The notes beneath the pieces were generated by a model that saw only the letters and a program-made list of their open reading frames with translations, was not told the DNA's origin and did not search any database. Position numbers and translations under genes: made by a program. Below, one piece after another: positions 1-8,086 of a DNA stretch of 64,000 nucleotides (its first letter is position 1; each line of letters opens with the position of its first letter). Source of the stretch: Segatella copri (lineage in GTDB: Bacteria > Bacteroidota > Bacteroidia > Bacteroidales > Bacteroidaceae); the NCBI RefSeq assembly GCF_019249655.2, contig NZ_CP137557.1, positions 4,196,684 to 4,260,683 of the forward strand, written 5' to 3'.

Positions 1-523
1 GTCGGGCTACTGCACCAGCAATCTGACGGCACAATACATCCACACCTTCAGGGGTCGTGATCATGATGTCGGCATGCTCATTCTCCTCGCTGGCCTTTGG
101 CAGCCAAGCCTTCATGTACTTACCGTTCTCGTGCTTCACGAACTTCACCTTTCCATCCACCGGGAACCAGTTGGCATGAACATTCCAGAGGCTCATGAAG
201 ATGGAAATCATCAGGCGCCTGTCGTTGAAGTAAGGCGCATTGTCTACTTCTTCTATTACCACAATCTTACCGTCTGCAGGAGCCACAACGAGCTTCTCGG
301 TATCCTCTACGTTCAGGTAGCGAATAGGGCAGCGGTAGAAATTGAGCACGATGCCATATACCACGCCGAAGACAACAAGGAATGCCCAGAAGGGAATCTT
401 GCTGTCGAAGGCATACCATAAAATGGCTGCGATGGCTACTAATGCTATACCGCCGTACACCAGCTGACCGGTGCCCTCGCGGTGCAATCTTATCTTTTTA
501 AATTTCTTAATTTTCTGTCCCAT
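1..523 (-). CDS. psd: Phosphatidylserine decarboxylase, N-terminal part (cut by window edge)
   Basis: Makes phosphatidylethanolamine from phosphatidylserine at the inner membrane. The first 174 codons are visible, starting at the ATG whose complement lies at 521-523. Residues about 20-60 form two membrane helices, followed by [13 protein letters not shown] and [14 protein letters not shown], the conserved core of the short archaeal-type decarboxylases (bacterial relatives usually read NVHVNRxP). The Gly-Ser self-cleavage site that makes the pyruvoyl cofactor lies beyond the window start, so activity cannot be judged. The gene diverges from dnaE and has its own -7 element at 550-557. The family call is firm; the missing C-terminus is due only to the window edge. 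Confidence 0.9.
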   Translation of the reverse strand, partial: MGQKIKKFKKIRLHREGTGQLVYGGIALVAIAAILWYAFDSKIPFWAFLVVFGVVYGIVLNFYRCPIRYLNVEDTEKLVVAPADGKIVVIEEVDNAPYFNDRRLMISIFMSLWNVHANWFPVDGKVKFVKHENGKYMKAWLPKASEENEHADIMITTPEGVDVLCRQIAGAVAR

Positions 524-549
524 GAGATAGGTTTATGTTTATATCGGTG

Positions 550-557
550 CAAAGGTA
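550..557 (-). promoter_or_regulatory. Putative -7 promoter element of psd
   Basis: Read on the minus strand this is TACCTTTG, a match to the Bacteroidota sigma-ABfr -7 consensus TAnnTTTG, 27 nt upstream of the psd ATG. No clear -33 element was found. Confidence 0.6.
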
Positions 558-597
558 CGGCATTTTTATCACTTTTGCAAATTTTTCTCTCATTTCT

Positions 598-629
598 TTT
601 GGCAATATCAACTTTTAGCAGTAACTTTG
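598..629 (+). promoter_or_regulatory. Putative dnaE promoter (-33 TTTG, -7 TAACTTTG)
   Basis: TTTG at 598-601 and TAACTTTG at 622-629 are separated by 20 nt, the spacing expected of a Bacteroidota housekeeping promoter. It lies 29 nt before the ATG at 659 and downstream of a GTG at 482 in the same frame, which argues that 659 is the true dnaE start. Confidence 0.65.
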
Positions 630-658
630 TTGTCAAAATAGGAATTTTAAGGCAGAAA

Positions 659-3600
659 ATGGAAGATTTTATACATTTACACGTCCATACACAGTATTCC
701 ATCCTCGATGGTCAATCCAAGATTCCGCATCTTGTAGACAAGGCTATCAAGGATGGAATGAAGGGTATGGCTGTAACCGATCATGGTGTGATGTTCGGCA
801 TCAAGGAACTCGTTGACTATTGTGGAAAAGTCAACAAAGACCGAAAGAAGGAAGGGCTGGAACCCTTCAAGCCTATCATCGGTTGTGAGATGTATGTGGC
901 TAGAAGAACCAAGGGCGACCGCGAGAAGGACAAGGGTGATATGAGTGGTTACCACCTCATCGTGCTAGCCAAAAACTATAACGGATACAAGAACCTCATC
1001 AAGCTGGTGAGTAATTCGTGGGTGGATGGTTACTACATGCGCCCTCGAACCGACCGTGCCGACCTGGAAAAGTATCATGAGGACCTGATTATCTGCTCGG
1101 CTTGTATTGCCGGCGAGGTGCCAGCCAAGATTCTGAAGGGTGACATCGCCGGGGCACGTGAAGCCTGCGAATGGTATCACAATCTCTTTGGAGATGACTA
1201 TTACCTGGAGCTGCAGCGCCATAAGGTGCCTGATGACCCAAGTCTGCTTGCCAACCGTGAGGCTTACGAATTGCAGCAGAAGGCGAACAAGGTGCTCATC
1301 GAACTCTCTAAGGAATATGGCATCAAGCTCGTCTGCACCAACGACTGCCACTTTGAGGATAAGGAGACTGCCGAGGCGCACGACCACCTGCTCTGCATTG
1401 CCACCGGCAAGGACCTGGACGATCCTAACCGTATGCGCTATTCCAAGCAGGAGTGGTTCAAGACCCGTCAGGAAATGAACGATGTGTTCTCTGATATCCC
1501 CGAGGCATTGTCTAATACCCTCGAAGTATTAGATAAGGTAGAAATCTATAGCATCGACCATGGACCTATCATGCCGTTCTTCCCCATTCCTGAAAGCTTC
1601 GGCACGGAGGAACAGTTGCGCCAGCGGGTGTCGGAGCAGGACCTCTACAAGGAGTTTACCAGTGATGAGAACGGAGAGAATCAGCTGTCACCCGAGGAAG
1701 GACAGAAGGTAATCGACCGATTGGGCGGTTACGACAAGATATACCGAATCAAGTTTGAGGCAGAATATCTGCGCCATCTTGCCTACGAGGGAGCCAAAAA
1801 ACTCTATGGCGACCCGCTGCCGGCAAACGTGGATGAGCACGTCAACTTCGAGCTCCATGTCATGAAGACCATGGGTTTCCCAGGCTACTTCCTCATCGTG
1901 TCAGACTTCATCAAGGCGGCTCGCGAAGAACTGGGCGTGATGGTAGGACCGGGACGTGGTTCTGCGGCAGGTTCTGTAGTGGCATACTGTCTGGGTATTA
2001 CCAAGATAGACCCGCTGAAGTATGACCTGCTGTTTGAGCGTTTCCTGAACCCAGACCGTGTGAACCTTCCGGATATTGATACCGACTTCGATGATGATGG
2101 TCGAGGTAAGGTGTTGAGATGGGTGATGGATAAGTATGGTCACGAGAACTGTGCCCATATCATTACATACGGTTCGATGGCCACTAAGAACTCCATCAAG
2201 GACGTAGCCCGCGTGGAGAAGTTGCCATTGGACAAGGCGAATGCACTGTGCAAGGCGATACCCGACAGATTGCCTGATGGTGCGAAGATGAATCTTCCCA
2301 ATGCCATCAAGTATACGCCAGAGTTGAAGGAGGCTGAGTACTCCAGCGACCCTCGTGAGAGCAATACCATCAAATATGCCAAGATGCTGGAAGGAACCAT
2401 CCGAGGCACGGGTATCCATGCCTGCGGATTCATCATCTGTAGAGACCCTATCAGCAGCTGGGTACCTGTATCCACTGCCGATGACCCTGATTTCCCTGGA
2501 TTGAAGACGGCGGTGACGCAATACGATGGTCACGTGATTGAATCCACGGGACTCATCAAGATGGACTTCCTGGGCTTGAAGACCCTCTCGGAGATGAAGG
2601 AGGCATGCAAGGTTATCAAGCAGACCACGGGCGACATCGTTGACCTGGATACCATTCCTATCGACGATGAACTCACCTATCAGCTCTATCAGAAGGGACA
2701 GACCATCGGTACCTTCCAGTTTGAGTCGCCAGGTATGCAGAAGTATCTCCGCGAACTGAAGCCTACCGTGTTCGAAGACCTCATCGCCATGAATGCCCTC
2801 TATCGTCCGGGACCTATGGATTACATCCCTTCCTTCATCGCCCGCAAGAACGGTCAGGAACCTATCCAGTATGATATCCCGTGCATGGAGAAGTATCTGA
2901 AGGATACCTACGGCATCACGGTATATCAGGAGCAGGTGATGCTCCTTTCCCGACAGTTGGCTAACTTCACCCGAGGTGAGTCGGATGCCCTGCGTAAGGC
3001 GATGGGTAAGAAGAAGAAGGCCATTGTAGATGCGATGAAGCCTAAGTTCATCAAGCAGGGAACGGAGAACGGGCACGACCCAGCCGTGCTGGAGAAGATT
3101 TGGGGCGACTGGGAGAAGTTTGCTTCCTACGCCTTCAACAAGTCCCACGCCACCTGCTATTCGTGGGTAGCCTATCAGACAGCCTATCTCAAGGCACACT
3201 ATCCTGCCGAGTATATGGCGGCGTTGATGACCCGACGCTTTGCACAGATTGTGGAAATCACCAAGCTGATGGAGGAGTGCCAGTCGATGGGCATCAAGAC
3301 CTTGGGTCCTGATGTGAACGAGAGTTACCGTGCCTTCGGTGTGAACGAGCATGGCGAAATCCGTTTCGGTCTTTCTGCCATCAAGGGTATGGGAGCACCT
3401 GCTGCCGATGCCATCGTTGCTGAGCGCCTGAAGAACGGACCTTATAAGACAATCTTCGATTTTGCCGAGCGAGTGGATTTCTCCTGTGTCAACCGCAAGG
3501 CATTCGAGACCTTGGCATTGAGTGGCGGCTTCGACAGTTTCGGCATCCGACGCGAGCAGTTCTTCGGCAAGAACAGCAAGGGCGATACCTTCCTCGATAC

Positions 3601-4369
3601 GCTGGTGCGCTATGGTCAGCTTTATCAGCAGGAGCAGCGCGAGGCAGCCACCTCACTCTTTGGAGGTACGGAAGCCGTGGAGATTGCTACTCCGCCTATT
3701 CCTGAGGCTGAATCCTGGAGCACCATCGAAAGATTGAACAAGGAGCGTGAGCTGGTGGGCATCTATCTCTCGGCGCATCCTCTCGACGAATATGAGATTA
3801 TCCTTCATAACATGTGCAACACCCATTGCAGTGAGTTGAGGGATAAGGTAGCACTCTCCAAGAAGGAAGATGTGGTATTCGGCGGCATCATCACCGAGGT
3901 GAAGTCGAAGTTCACCAAGACGGGCAAGCCATGCGGTTTCGTTACCATCGAGGATTTCGAGGGTTCGGGCGAACTGGCGCTCTTCGGTGAGGACTGGGGT
4001 GCATGGCGAGGCATCATGATGGAAGGAAGTACCATCTACTGCACGGCAAAATGCGTGGCACGCTATGGCAACAGCAACTATCTGGACTTCAAGCTGAGCA
4101 CCGTGGAGTATCTGCAGACCGTGAAGGAGAATCGCCTGGAGCGTTTTACCATTGTTGTGGATAGCACCGAGGTGAACGATGCCTTTGTGAACGACTTGAA
4201 GTCGGTGATAGAGAATGATGAAGGCAAGGCGCAGCTCTTCCTGCAGATTCATGACCCCGAAAGCAATACCAATATCCTGATGCGTGCCCAGGAGCGGACC
4301 GTGGGTGTGAGCAGAGAACTTATTCAGTTTGTCAACGACCATCCGAAAATGAGTTATCAAATCAATTAA
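659..4369 (+). CDS. dnaE: DNA polymerase III subunit alpha
   Basis: Catalytic subunit of the replicative DNA polymerase holoenzyme (C-family polymerase), 1236 residues, normal for DnaE. The N-terminal PHP domain opens with HLHVHTQYSILDG. The polymerase core carries GPGRGSAAGSVVAYCLGI and PDIDTDFDDDGR, which holds catalytic aspartates. The helix-hairpin-helix and OB-fold regions follow in the last third. The start is set at ATG 659 because the promoter lies between it and the upstream in-frame GTG at 482, and MEDFIHLHVHT is the usual DnaE beginning. It is followed after 27 nt by trxA and diverges from psd. Nothing in the motifs looks broken. Confidence 0.98.
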   Translation: MEDFIHLHVHTQYSILDGQSKIPHLVDKAIKDGMKGMAVTDHGVMFGIKELVDYCGKVNKDRKKEGLEPFKPIIGCEMYVARRTKGDREKDKGDMSGYHLIVLAKNYNGYKNLIKLVSNSWVDGYYMRPRTDRADLEKYHEDLIICSACIAGEVPAKILKGDIAGAREACEWYHNLFGDDYYLELQRHKVPDDPSLLANREAYELQQKANKVLIELSKEYGIKLVCTNDCHFEDKETAEAHDHLLCIATGKDLDDPNRMRYSKQEWFKTRQEMNDVFSDIPEALSNTLEVLDKVEIYSIDHGPIMPFFPIPESFGTEEQLRQRVSEQDLYKEFTSDENGENQLSPEEGQKVIDRLGGYDKIYRIKFEAEYLRHLAYEGAKKLYGDPLPANVDEHVNFELHVMKTMGFPGYFLIVSDFIKAAREELGVMVGPGRGSAAGSVVAYCLGITKIDPLKYDLLFERFLNPDRVNLPDIDTDFDDDGRGKVLRWVMDKYGHENCAHIITYGSMATKNSIKDVARVEKLPLDKANALCKAIPDRLPDGAKMNLPNAIKYTPELKEAEYSSDPRESNTIKYAKMLEGTIRGTGIHACGFIICRDPISSWVPVSTADDPDFPGLKTAVTQYDGHVIESTGLIKMDFLGLKTLSEMKEACKVIKQTTGDIVDLDTIPIDDELTYQLYQKGQTIGTFQFESPGMQKYLRELKPTVFEDLIAMNALYRPGPMDYIPSFIARKNGQEPIQYDIPCMEKYLKDTYGITVYQEQVMLLSRQLANFTRGESDALRKAMGKKKKAIVDAMKPKFIKQGTENGHDPAVLEKIWGDWEKFASYAFNKSHATCYSWVAYQTAYLKAHYPAEYMAALMTRRFAQIVEITKLMEECQSMGIKTLGPDVNESYRAFGVNEHGEIRFGLSAIKGMGAPAADAIVAERLKNGPYKTIFDFAERVDFSCVNRKAFETLALSGGFDSFGIRREQFFGKNSKGDTFLDTLVRYGQLYQQEQREAATSLFGGTEAVEIATPPIPEAESWSTIERLNKERELVGIYLSAHPLDEYEIILHNMCNTHCSELRDKVALSKKEDVVFGGIITEVKSKFTKTGKPCGFVTIEDFEGSGELALFGEDWGAWRGIMMEGSTIYCTAKCVARYGNSNYLDFKLSTVEYLQTVKENRLERFTIVVDSTEVNDAFVNDLKSVIENDEGKAQLFLQIHDPESNTNILMRAQERTVGVSRELIQFVNDHPKMSYQIN

Positions 4370-4396
4370 TATTAATATATAAATAAGGTGTAAAAA

Positions 4397-4711
4397 ATGG
4401 AAGTAACAATTACAACCGAGAATTTCGAGAGTTACAAGAATGGCGAATTGCCATTGGTAGTAGATTTGTGGGCTACCTGGTGTGGTCCATGTCGCCAGAT
4501 TGCTCCTATCGTGTCTGAGTTGGCAGAGGAGTTTGATGGCAAGTTGGTAGTAGGTAAGTGTGATGTAGAGGAGAACGACGACATCGCTATGGAGTTTGGC
4601 GTTCGCAACATCCCTACCATCCTGTTCTTCAAGGGTGGTCAGTTGGTTGACAAGTTTGTTGGTGCAGCTAACAAGTCAACTCTCAAGGAGAAGTTTGAGT
4701 CTCTTTTGTAA
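4397..4711 (+). CDS. trxA: Thioredoxin
   Basis: Small cytoplasmic disulfide reductase of 104 residues, the normal family length. The redox site WCGPC is at residues 28-32 in the context DLWATWCGPCRQIAP, and the cis-proline loop reads RNIPTILFF. There is no signal peptide, so it acts in the cytoplasm, probably as hydrogen donor to reductases such as ribonucleotide reductase. It lies 27 nt after dnaE on the same strand without a visible promoter of its own, so co-transcription is likely. A strong stem-loop terminator follows at 4742-4786. Confidence 0.97.
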   Translation: MEVTITTENFESYKNGELPLVVDLWATWCGPCRQIAPIVSELAEEFDGKLVVGKCDVEENDDIAMEFGVRNIPTILFFKGGQLVDKFVGAANKSTLKEKFESLL

Positions 4712-4741
4712 GACATGCGTCTCTTTTGATAAAATAAGAAA

Positions 4742-4786
4742 AAAGAGAAATGAAGAATGGGAATCAATCCATTTTCATTTCTCTTT
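4742..4786. terminator. Bidirectional stem-loop between trxA and tsaE
   Basis: A 13-bp perfect inverted repeat (4742-4754 with 4774-4786), A-rich on the left and T-rich on the right, lies between two convergent genes. It can stop transcription from trxA and from tsaE. Confidence 0.75.
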
Positions 4787-4799
4787 ATTATTTCTCTTT

Positions 4800-5210
4800 T
4801 TAGAATTCCACGCTTCTGGAACCATCTTCCTCCACGGTGATTGTAACCTTGGTACAATCTTCAGGCAGCAGGTCTTCTATGAGTTCCGGCCACTCCAGAA
4901 AACAGAGGTTGCCGCCATAGAAGTAATCCTCGTACCCCATGTCATACACCTCGTCAATCTTCTTGATGCGGTAGAAATCGAAGTGGTAGATAGGGTCGCC
5001 ATTGCCAGCAGTATATTCGTTGACAAGCGCGAAGGTAGGCGATGTAATCACGTCTTCCACGCCCAGTTCCTCGCAAATTGCTTTTACAAATGTTGTCTTT
5101 CCGGCACCCATCTTGCCATAGAAGGCAAAGACCTTGCCGTCGCCCATGTTCTCAAGGAATTCCTTGGCTGCTACATGGATGTTGTCTAATGAATCAATCT
5201 TAATCTTCAT
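4800..5210 (-). CDS. tsaE: tRNA threonylcarbamoyladenosine biosynthesis ATPase TsaE
   Basis: ATPase of the TsaBDE complex that makes the universal t6A37 modification of ANN-decoding tRNAs. It has 136 residues, the usual short form. The Walker A loop GKMGAGKTT lies at residues 32-40, followed by ITSPTFALVNEY and HFDFYRI, both typical of TsaE. It is 19 nt downstream of porX on the same strand and is probably co-transcribed with it, a physical rather than functional link. It ends at the bidirectional terminator shared with trxA. Confidence 0.95.
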   Translation of the reverse strand: MKIKIDSLDNIHVAAKEFLENMGDGKVFAFYGKMGAGKTTFVKAICEELGVEDVITSPTFALVNEYTAGNGDPIYHFDFYRIKKIDEVYDMGYEDYFYGGNLCFLEWPELIEDLLPEDCTKVTITVEEDGSRSVEF

Positions 5211-5229
5211 TGTATATTAATTTATATTT

Positions 5230-6798
5230 TTATCTTTTTCTTGCTGTTAATGTGATGAGCGGAATGAGCATTTCCTCCATCGAGATGCCACCATGCTGGA
5301 AGGTATCCTTGTAGTAGGATACGTAATAGTTGTAATTGTTCGGATAGGCGAAGAAGGCATCACTGTAGGCGAATACATACGCAGTGCTCAAATTTGGCGC
5401 AGGCAACTGTGCCTTGTGCGGCTCCTTGATGGTAAACACCTCCTTGGCATTGTAAGCCAGGTTCTTGCCCAGTTTATAGCGCAGGTTGGTATTCGTGTTG
5501 CGGTCGCCGATAATCTTGATAGGCTTCGAGGCACGGATACTGCCGTGGTCGGTGGTGATAACCACCTTGAAGTCGCTCTGCGCCAGTCGCTTGAACAGCT
5601 CGGCTAGCACCGAGTGGCGCAGCCAGCTCTGCGTAATACTGCGGTAGGCACTCTCGTTGTTGGCAAGTTCACGCACCATCTTCGATTCTGTTCGGGCATG
5701 CGAGAGCATGTCGATGAAGTTGATTACGAGCACGTTCAGGTCGTTGTCCTTGCATTCGTTGTAACGCTCCATAAACTTGTCGGCACCCACTGAGTCGTTC
5801 ACCTTGTGATAGCTGAAACTGTATTTCTTTCTGAACCTGTCTATCTGGGTTTGAATCAGCGGCTTCTCGTTTAGGTTCTTGCCTTCCTCCTCGTCCTCAT
5901 CCACCCAGAGCTCCGGAAACATTTCCGCTATCTTGTTCGGCATCAGTCCACTGAAGATGGCGTTTCGGGCATATTGCGTAGCGGTAGGCAGGATGCTCAT
6001 ATACATATCCTCCTCAATCTCGAAACTGTCGCCGATGTCCTTGGCGAGCATCTTCCACTGGTCGTAGCGGAAGTTGTCGATGACGATGAGGAACACCTTT
6101 TCTCCCTTGTCGAGCATCGGGAAGATCTTGGTCTTGAAGATGTCAGGACTCATCACCGGTCTGTCATCCACGGGCTTGCTCATATTCTTCGGGTCTACCC
6201 AGTTCAGATAGTTCTTGGCTATGTATTTGGCAAAGCCTATGTTGGCCTCCTCCTTCTGCATAGAGAGCATCTCGGTCATGCTGCTGTCGGTATCGCTCAG
6301 TTCCAGTTCCCATTTCACCAGTCTCTTGTATACCTCCATCCAGTCCTGGCAGTTGCGGCAATCCATCATCTGCATGGCTATCTGCTGATAGACCTGCTGG
6401 TATCCGCTCTGCGTTACCTCGGTCACGATGTCCTTGCGGTGGATATTCTTCTTGAGCGACAGTAATATCTGGCTGGGGTTGACGGGCTTGATCAGATAGT
6501 CGGCTATCTTGGACCCGATGGCTTGGTCCATGATGTTCTCCTCCTCGCTTTTGGTGCACATCACTACGGGAGTGGCAGGCTGAATGTCCTTGATCTGCTG
6601 CAAGGTCTCCAGTCCGCTCAATCCGGGCATCATCTCGTCGAGTAGGATGAGGTCGAAGGTCTGCTGTCTGCATTGGTCGATGGCATCTGCACCGTTGCTC
6701 ACGGTAACCACCTCGTACCCCTTTTTCTCCAGGAAAATGATGTGAGCCTTGAGAAGTTCAATCTCATCATCCACCCATAATAATAATCCGTTGCTCAT
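5230..6798 (-). CDS. porX: PorX-type response regulator with PglZ-like phosphatase domain
   Basis: Response regulator associated with the type IX secretion system, 522 residues. The receiver domain (about 1-120) has the acidic pair D10-D11 and phospho-acceptor D54 in LILLDEMMPG. A helical linker leads to a PglZ/alkaline-phosphatase-like domain (about 240-520) with VIDNFRYDQW and VVITTDHGS, matching the metal-binding segments of PorX. In characterised members the sensor kinase PorY phosphorylates PorX, which controls T9SS gene expression. There is no DNA-binding domain. No kinase gene is adjacent, as is usual for this orphan pair, and tsaE follows after 19 nt. The assignment rests on the REC-PglZ architecture. 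Confidence 0.92.
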   Translation of the reverse strand: MSNGLLLWVDDEIELLKAHIIFLEKKGYEVVTVSNGADAIDQCRQQTFDLILLDEMMPGLSGLETLQQIKDIQPATPVVMCTKSEEENIMDQAIGSKIADYLIKPVNPSQILLSLKKNIHRKDIVTEVTQSGYQQVYQQIAMQMMDCRNCQDWMEVYKRLVKWELELSDTDSSMTEMLSMQKEEANIGFAKYIAKNYLNWVDPKNMSKPVDDRPVMSPDIFKTKIFPMLDKGEKVFLIVIDNFRYDQWKMLAKDIGDSFEIEEDMYMSILPTATQYARNAIFSGLMPNKIAEMFPELWVDEDEEEGKNLNEKPLIQTQIDRFRKKYSFSYHKVNDSVGADKFMERYNECKDNDLNVLVINFIDMLSHARTESKMVRELANNESAYRSITQSWLRHSVLAELFKRLAQSDFKVVITTDHGSIRASKPIKIIGDRNTNTNLRYKLGKNLAYNAKEVFTIKEPHKAQLPAPNLSTAYVFAYSDAFFAYPNNYNYYVSYYKDTFQHGGISMEEMLIPLITLTARKR

Positions 6799-7070
6799 AC
6801 TTTTTTCTCCTTATATTTTTTCGGGGTGCTAAATTACAAAGAATTCCTGAATGCAGGAAGAATCTTGTCGTAAAGAATGTTAAGTGTTTTTTGTTTTTAG
6901 GTTCAGGGCTTGATAACGTAAGTATTTTTAAGGAATCTTTGCCTTCGGATATACTATAAAGGCTCGGAATCCGTTATTATGATTCAGTGGGTGATTCGAA
7001 ACGATACCCTGTATGATTGATAAATCCTGTATGATTAATTAAAGAAGAATAAGAAGATTATAAGATAGCA

Positions 7071-7382
7071 ATGCTCAAGATTGTAATGATTATGCTGTGC
7101 GGAATAGGTACGGGGTATCTGCTTCGCAACAAGAAAATGAGTTTCATAGGCCGTATCATCACGGCGCTTATCTGGGTGCTCCTGTTTCTGCTCGGTATCG
7201 AGGTGGGAGCGAATCCCCGTATCATCAACGGACTTCAGACCTTGGGACTGGAGGCTGTCATCCTGACGCTGGGCGGCAGTGCCGGAAGTGTGCTCTTTGC
7301 CTGGGCTTTGTGGAGATACGTGAGTGCCAAGCAGGCGAAGGCAGACTCGCAGGTTGTTTCGCAGAAAGGAGGCGAGGGATGA
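7071..7382 (+). CDS. LysO-family lysine exporter, N-terminal half as a separate gene
   Basis: A 103-residue membrane protein with three predicted helices that matches the N-terminal part of the LysO (YbjE, DUF340) exporters of L-lysine and toxic lysine analogues. Its TGA stop at 7380-7382 overlaps the ATG of the next gene (7379-7381) in an ATGA arrangement, so the halves are translationally coupled. In E. coli LysO is one chain of about 300 residues; the two products here add up to 303. Two-gene forms are known in Bacteroidota, so this is probably a functional two-subunit transporter rather than a frameshift. The substrate is inferred from family. Confidence 0.8.
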   Translation: MLKIVMIMLCGIGTGYLLRNKKMSFIGRIITALIWVLLFLLGIEVGANPRIINGLQTLGLEAVILTLGGSAGSVLFAWALWRYVSAKQAKADSQVVSQKGGEG

Positions 7383-7981
7383 AGGGTAGCTTGATTATCG
7401 TGGGCTTCTTTGTGCTGGGCATCATCGTGGGGGCTTGCGATGTGGTTCCAGCCGGGTTGCTGGATGGCGACGTGAGCTATGATGCGCTTTGCTGCCTGAT
7501 GTTCTGTGTGGGAATCAGCATCGGATGTGATACTTCGGTGTTGAAGAGTTTCAGGAAGGTGAATCCCCGATTGATGATGTTGCCGGTGATGACAATCCTG
7601 GGCACCCTTGCCGGATGCGCTGCAGCTTCTCTGCTGTTGGGTCATCGCCAGCTGACGGACTGTCTGGCGATAGGTTCGGGATTCGGATATTACTCGTTGT
7701 CGAGTATCTTCATCACGCAATATCGTGGACCGGAGTTGGGTACGATAGCCTTGCTGGCAAATATCTGCCGAGAGATTCTCACCCTGCTCTGTGCGCCTCT
7801 GCTGGTAAAGTATTTCGGCAAGTTGGCACCAATCAGTGTGGGAGGAGCCACGACGATGGATACCACGTTGCCGATTATCACCCGCTGTTCGGGCGAGCGT
7901 TTCATCATCGTTTCCATCTTCCATGGTTTCTGCGTAGATTTCTCCGTGCCGTTCCTGGTAACGTTCTTCTGTTCGTTGTGA
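7379..7981 (+). CDS. LysO-family lysine exporter, C-terminal half
   Basis: A 200-residue integral membrane protein with about six hydrophobic segments, corresponding to the C-terminal DUF340 part of LysO. GSGFGYYSLSSIFI and GGATTMDTTLPII are the conserved polar stretches inside membrane segments expected to line the transport path. The start is the ATG overlapping the previous stop by 4 nt; a longer upstream extension of this frame is only the shadow of the first gene. With its partner it probably exports lysine or analogues across the inner membrane. It ends before the bidirectional terminator at 8027-8076. Confidence 0.83.
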   Translation: MKGSLIIVGFFVLGIIVGACDVVPAGLLDGDVSYDALCCLMFCVGISIGCDTSVLKSFRKVNPRLMMLPVMTILGTLAGCAAASLLLGHRQLTDCLAIGSGFGYYSLSSIFITQYRGPELGTIALLANICREILTLLCAPLLVKYFGKLAPISVGGATTMDTTLPIITRCSGERFIIVSIFHGFCVDFSVPFLVTFFCSL

Positions 7982-8026
7982 AATTTGAATTATATACTTA
8001 CAATACGTCAGTACTATAATAAGTAG

Positions 8027-8076
8027 AAAAAGAGAGAGGGTGCGTCATGGTTTAAAGACACATCCTCTCTCTTTTT
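8027..8076. terminator. Bidirectional terminator between lysO and the PorW-like gene
   Basis: Thirteen paired bases (8027-8039 with 8064-8076) of the form A5-GAGAGAGG and CCTCTCTC-T5, with an A-run on one side and a T-run on the other, between convergent genes. Confidence 0.8.
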
Positions 8077-8086
8077 TAGTTTTCCT

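Noticed and set aside
482..658. Longer dnaE start at GTG 482
   Set aside because: The dnaE promoter at 598-629 lies inside this extension and the extra residues do not belong to the PHP domain.
1901..3352. Long minus-strand open frame (483 codons) opposite dnaE
   Set aside because: It lies wholly inside dnaE, its translation has no recognisable domain, and it is explained by the codon bias of the real gene.
6799..7070. Promoters in the porX / lysO divergent gap
   Set aside because: Only degenerate matches to TAnnTTTG were found (for example AATCTTTG near 6938), so no site is claimed although promoters must exist there.
7071..7981. Frameshifted single lysO gene (pseudogene)
   Set aside because: The ATGA overlap, full-length halves and known two-gene forms favour intact paired genes.
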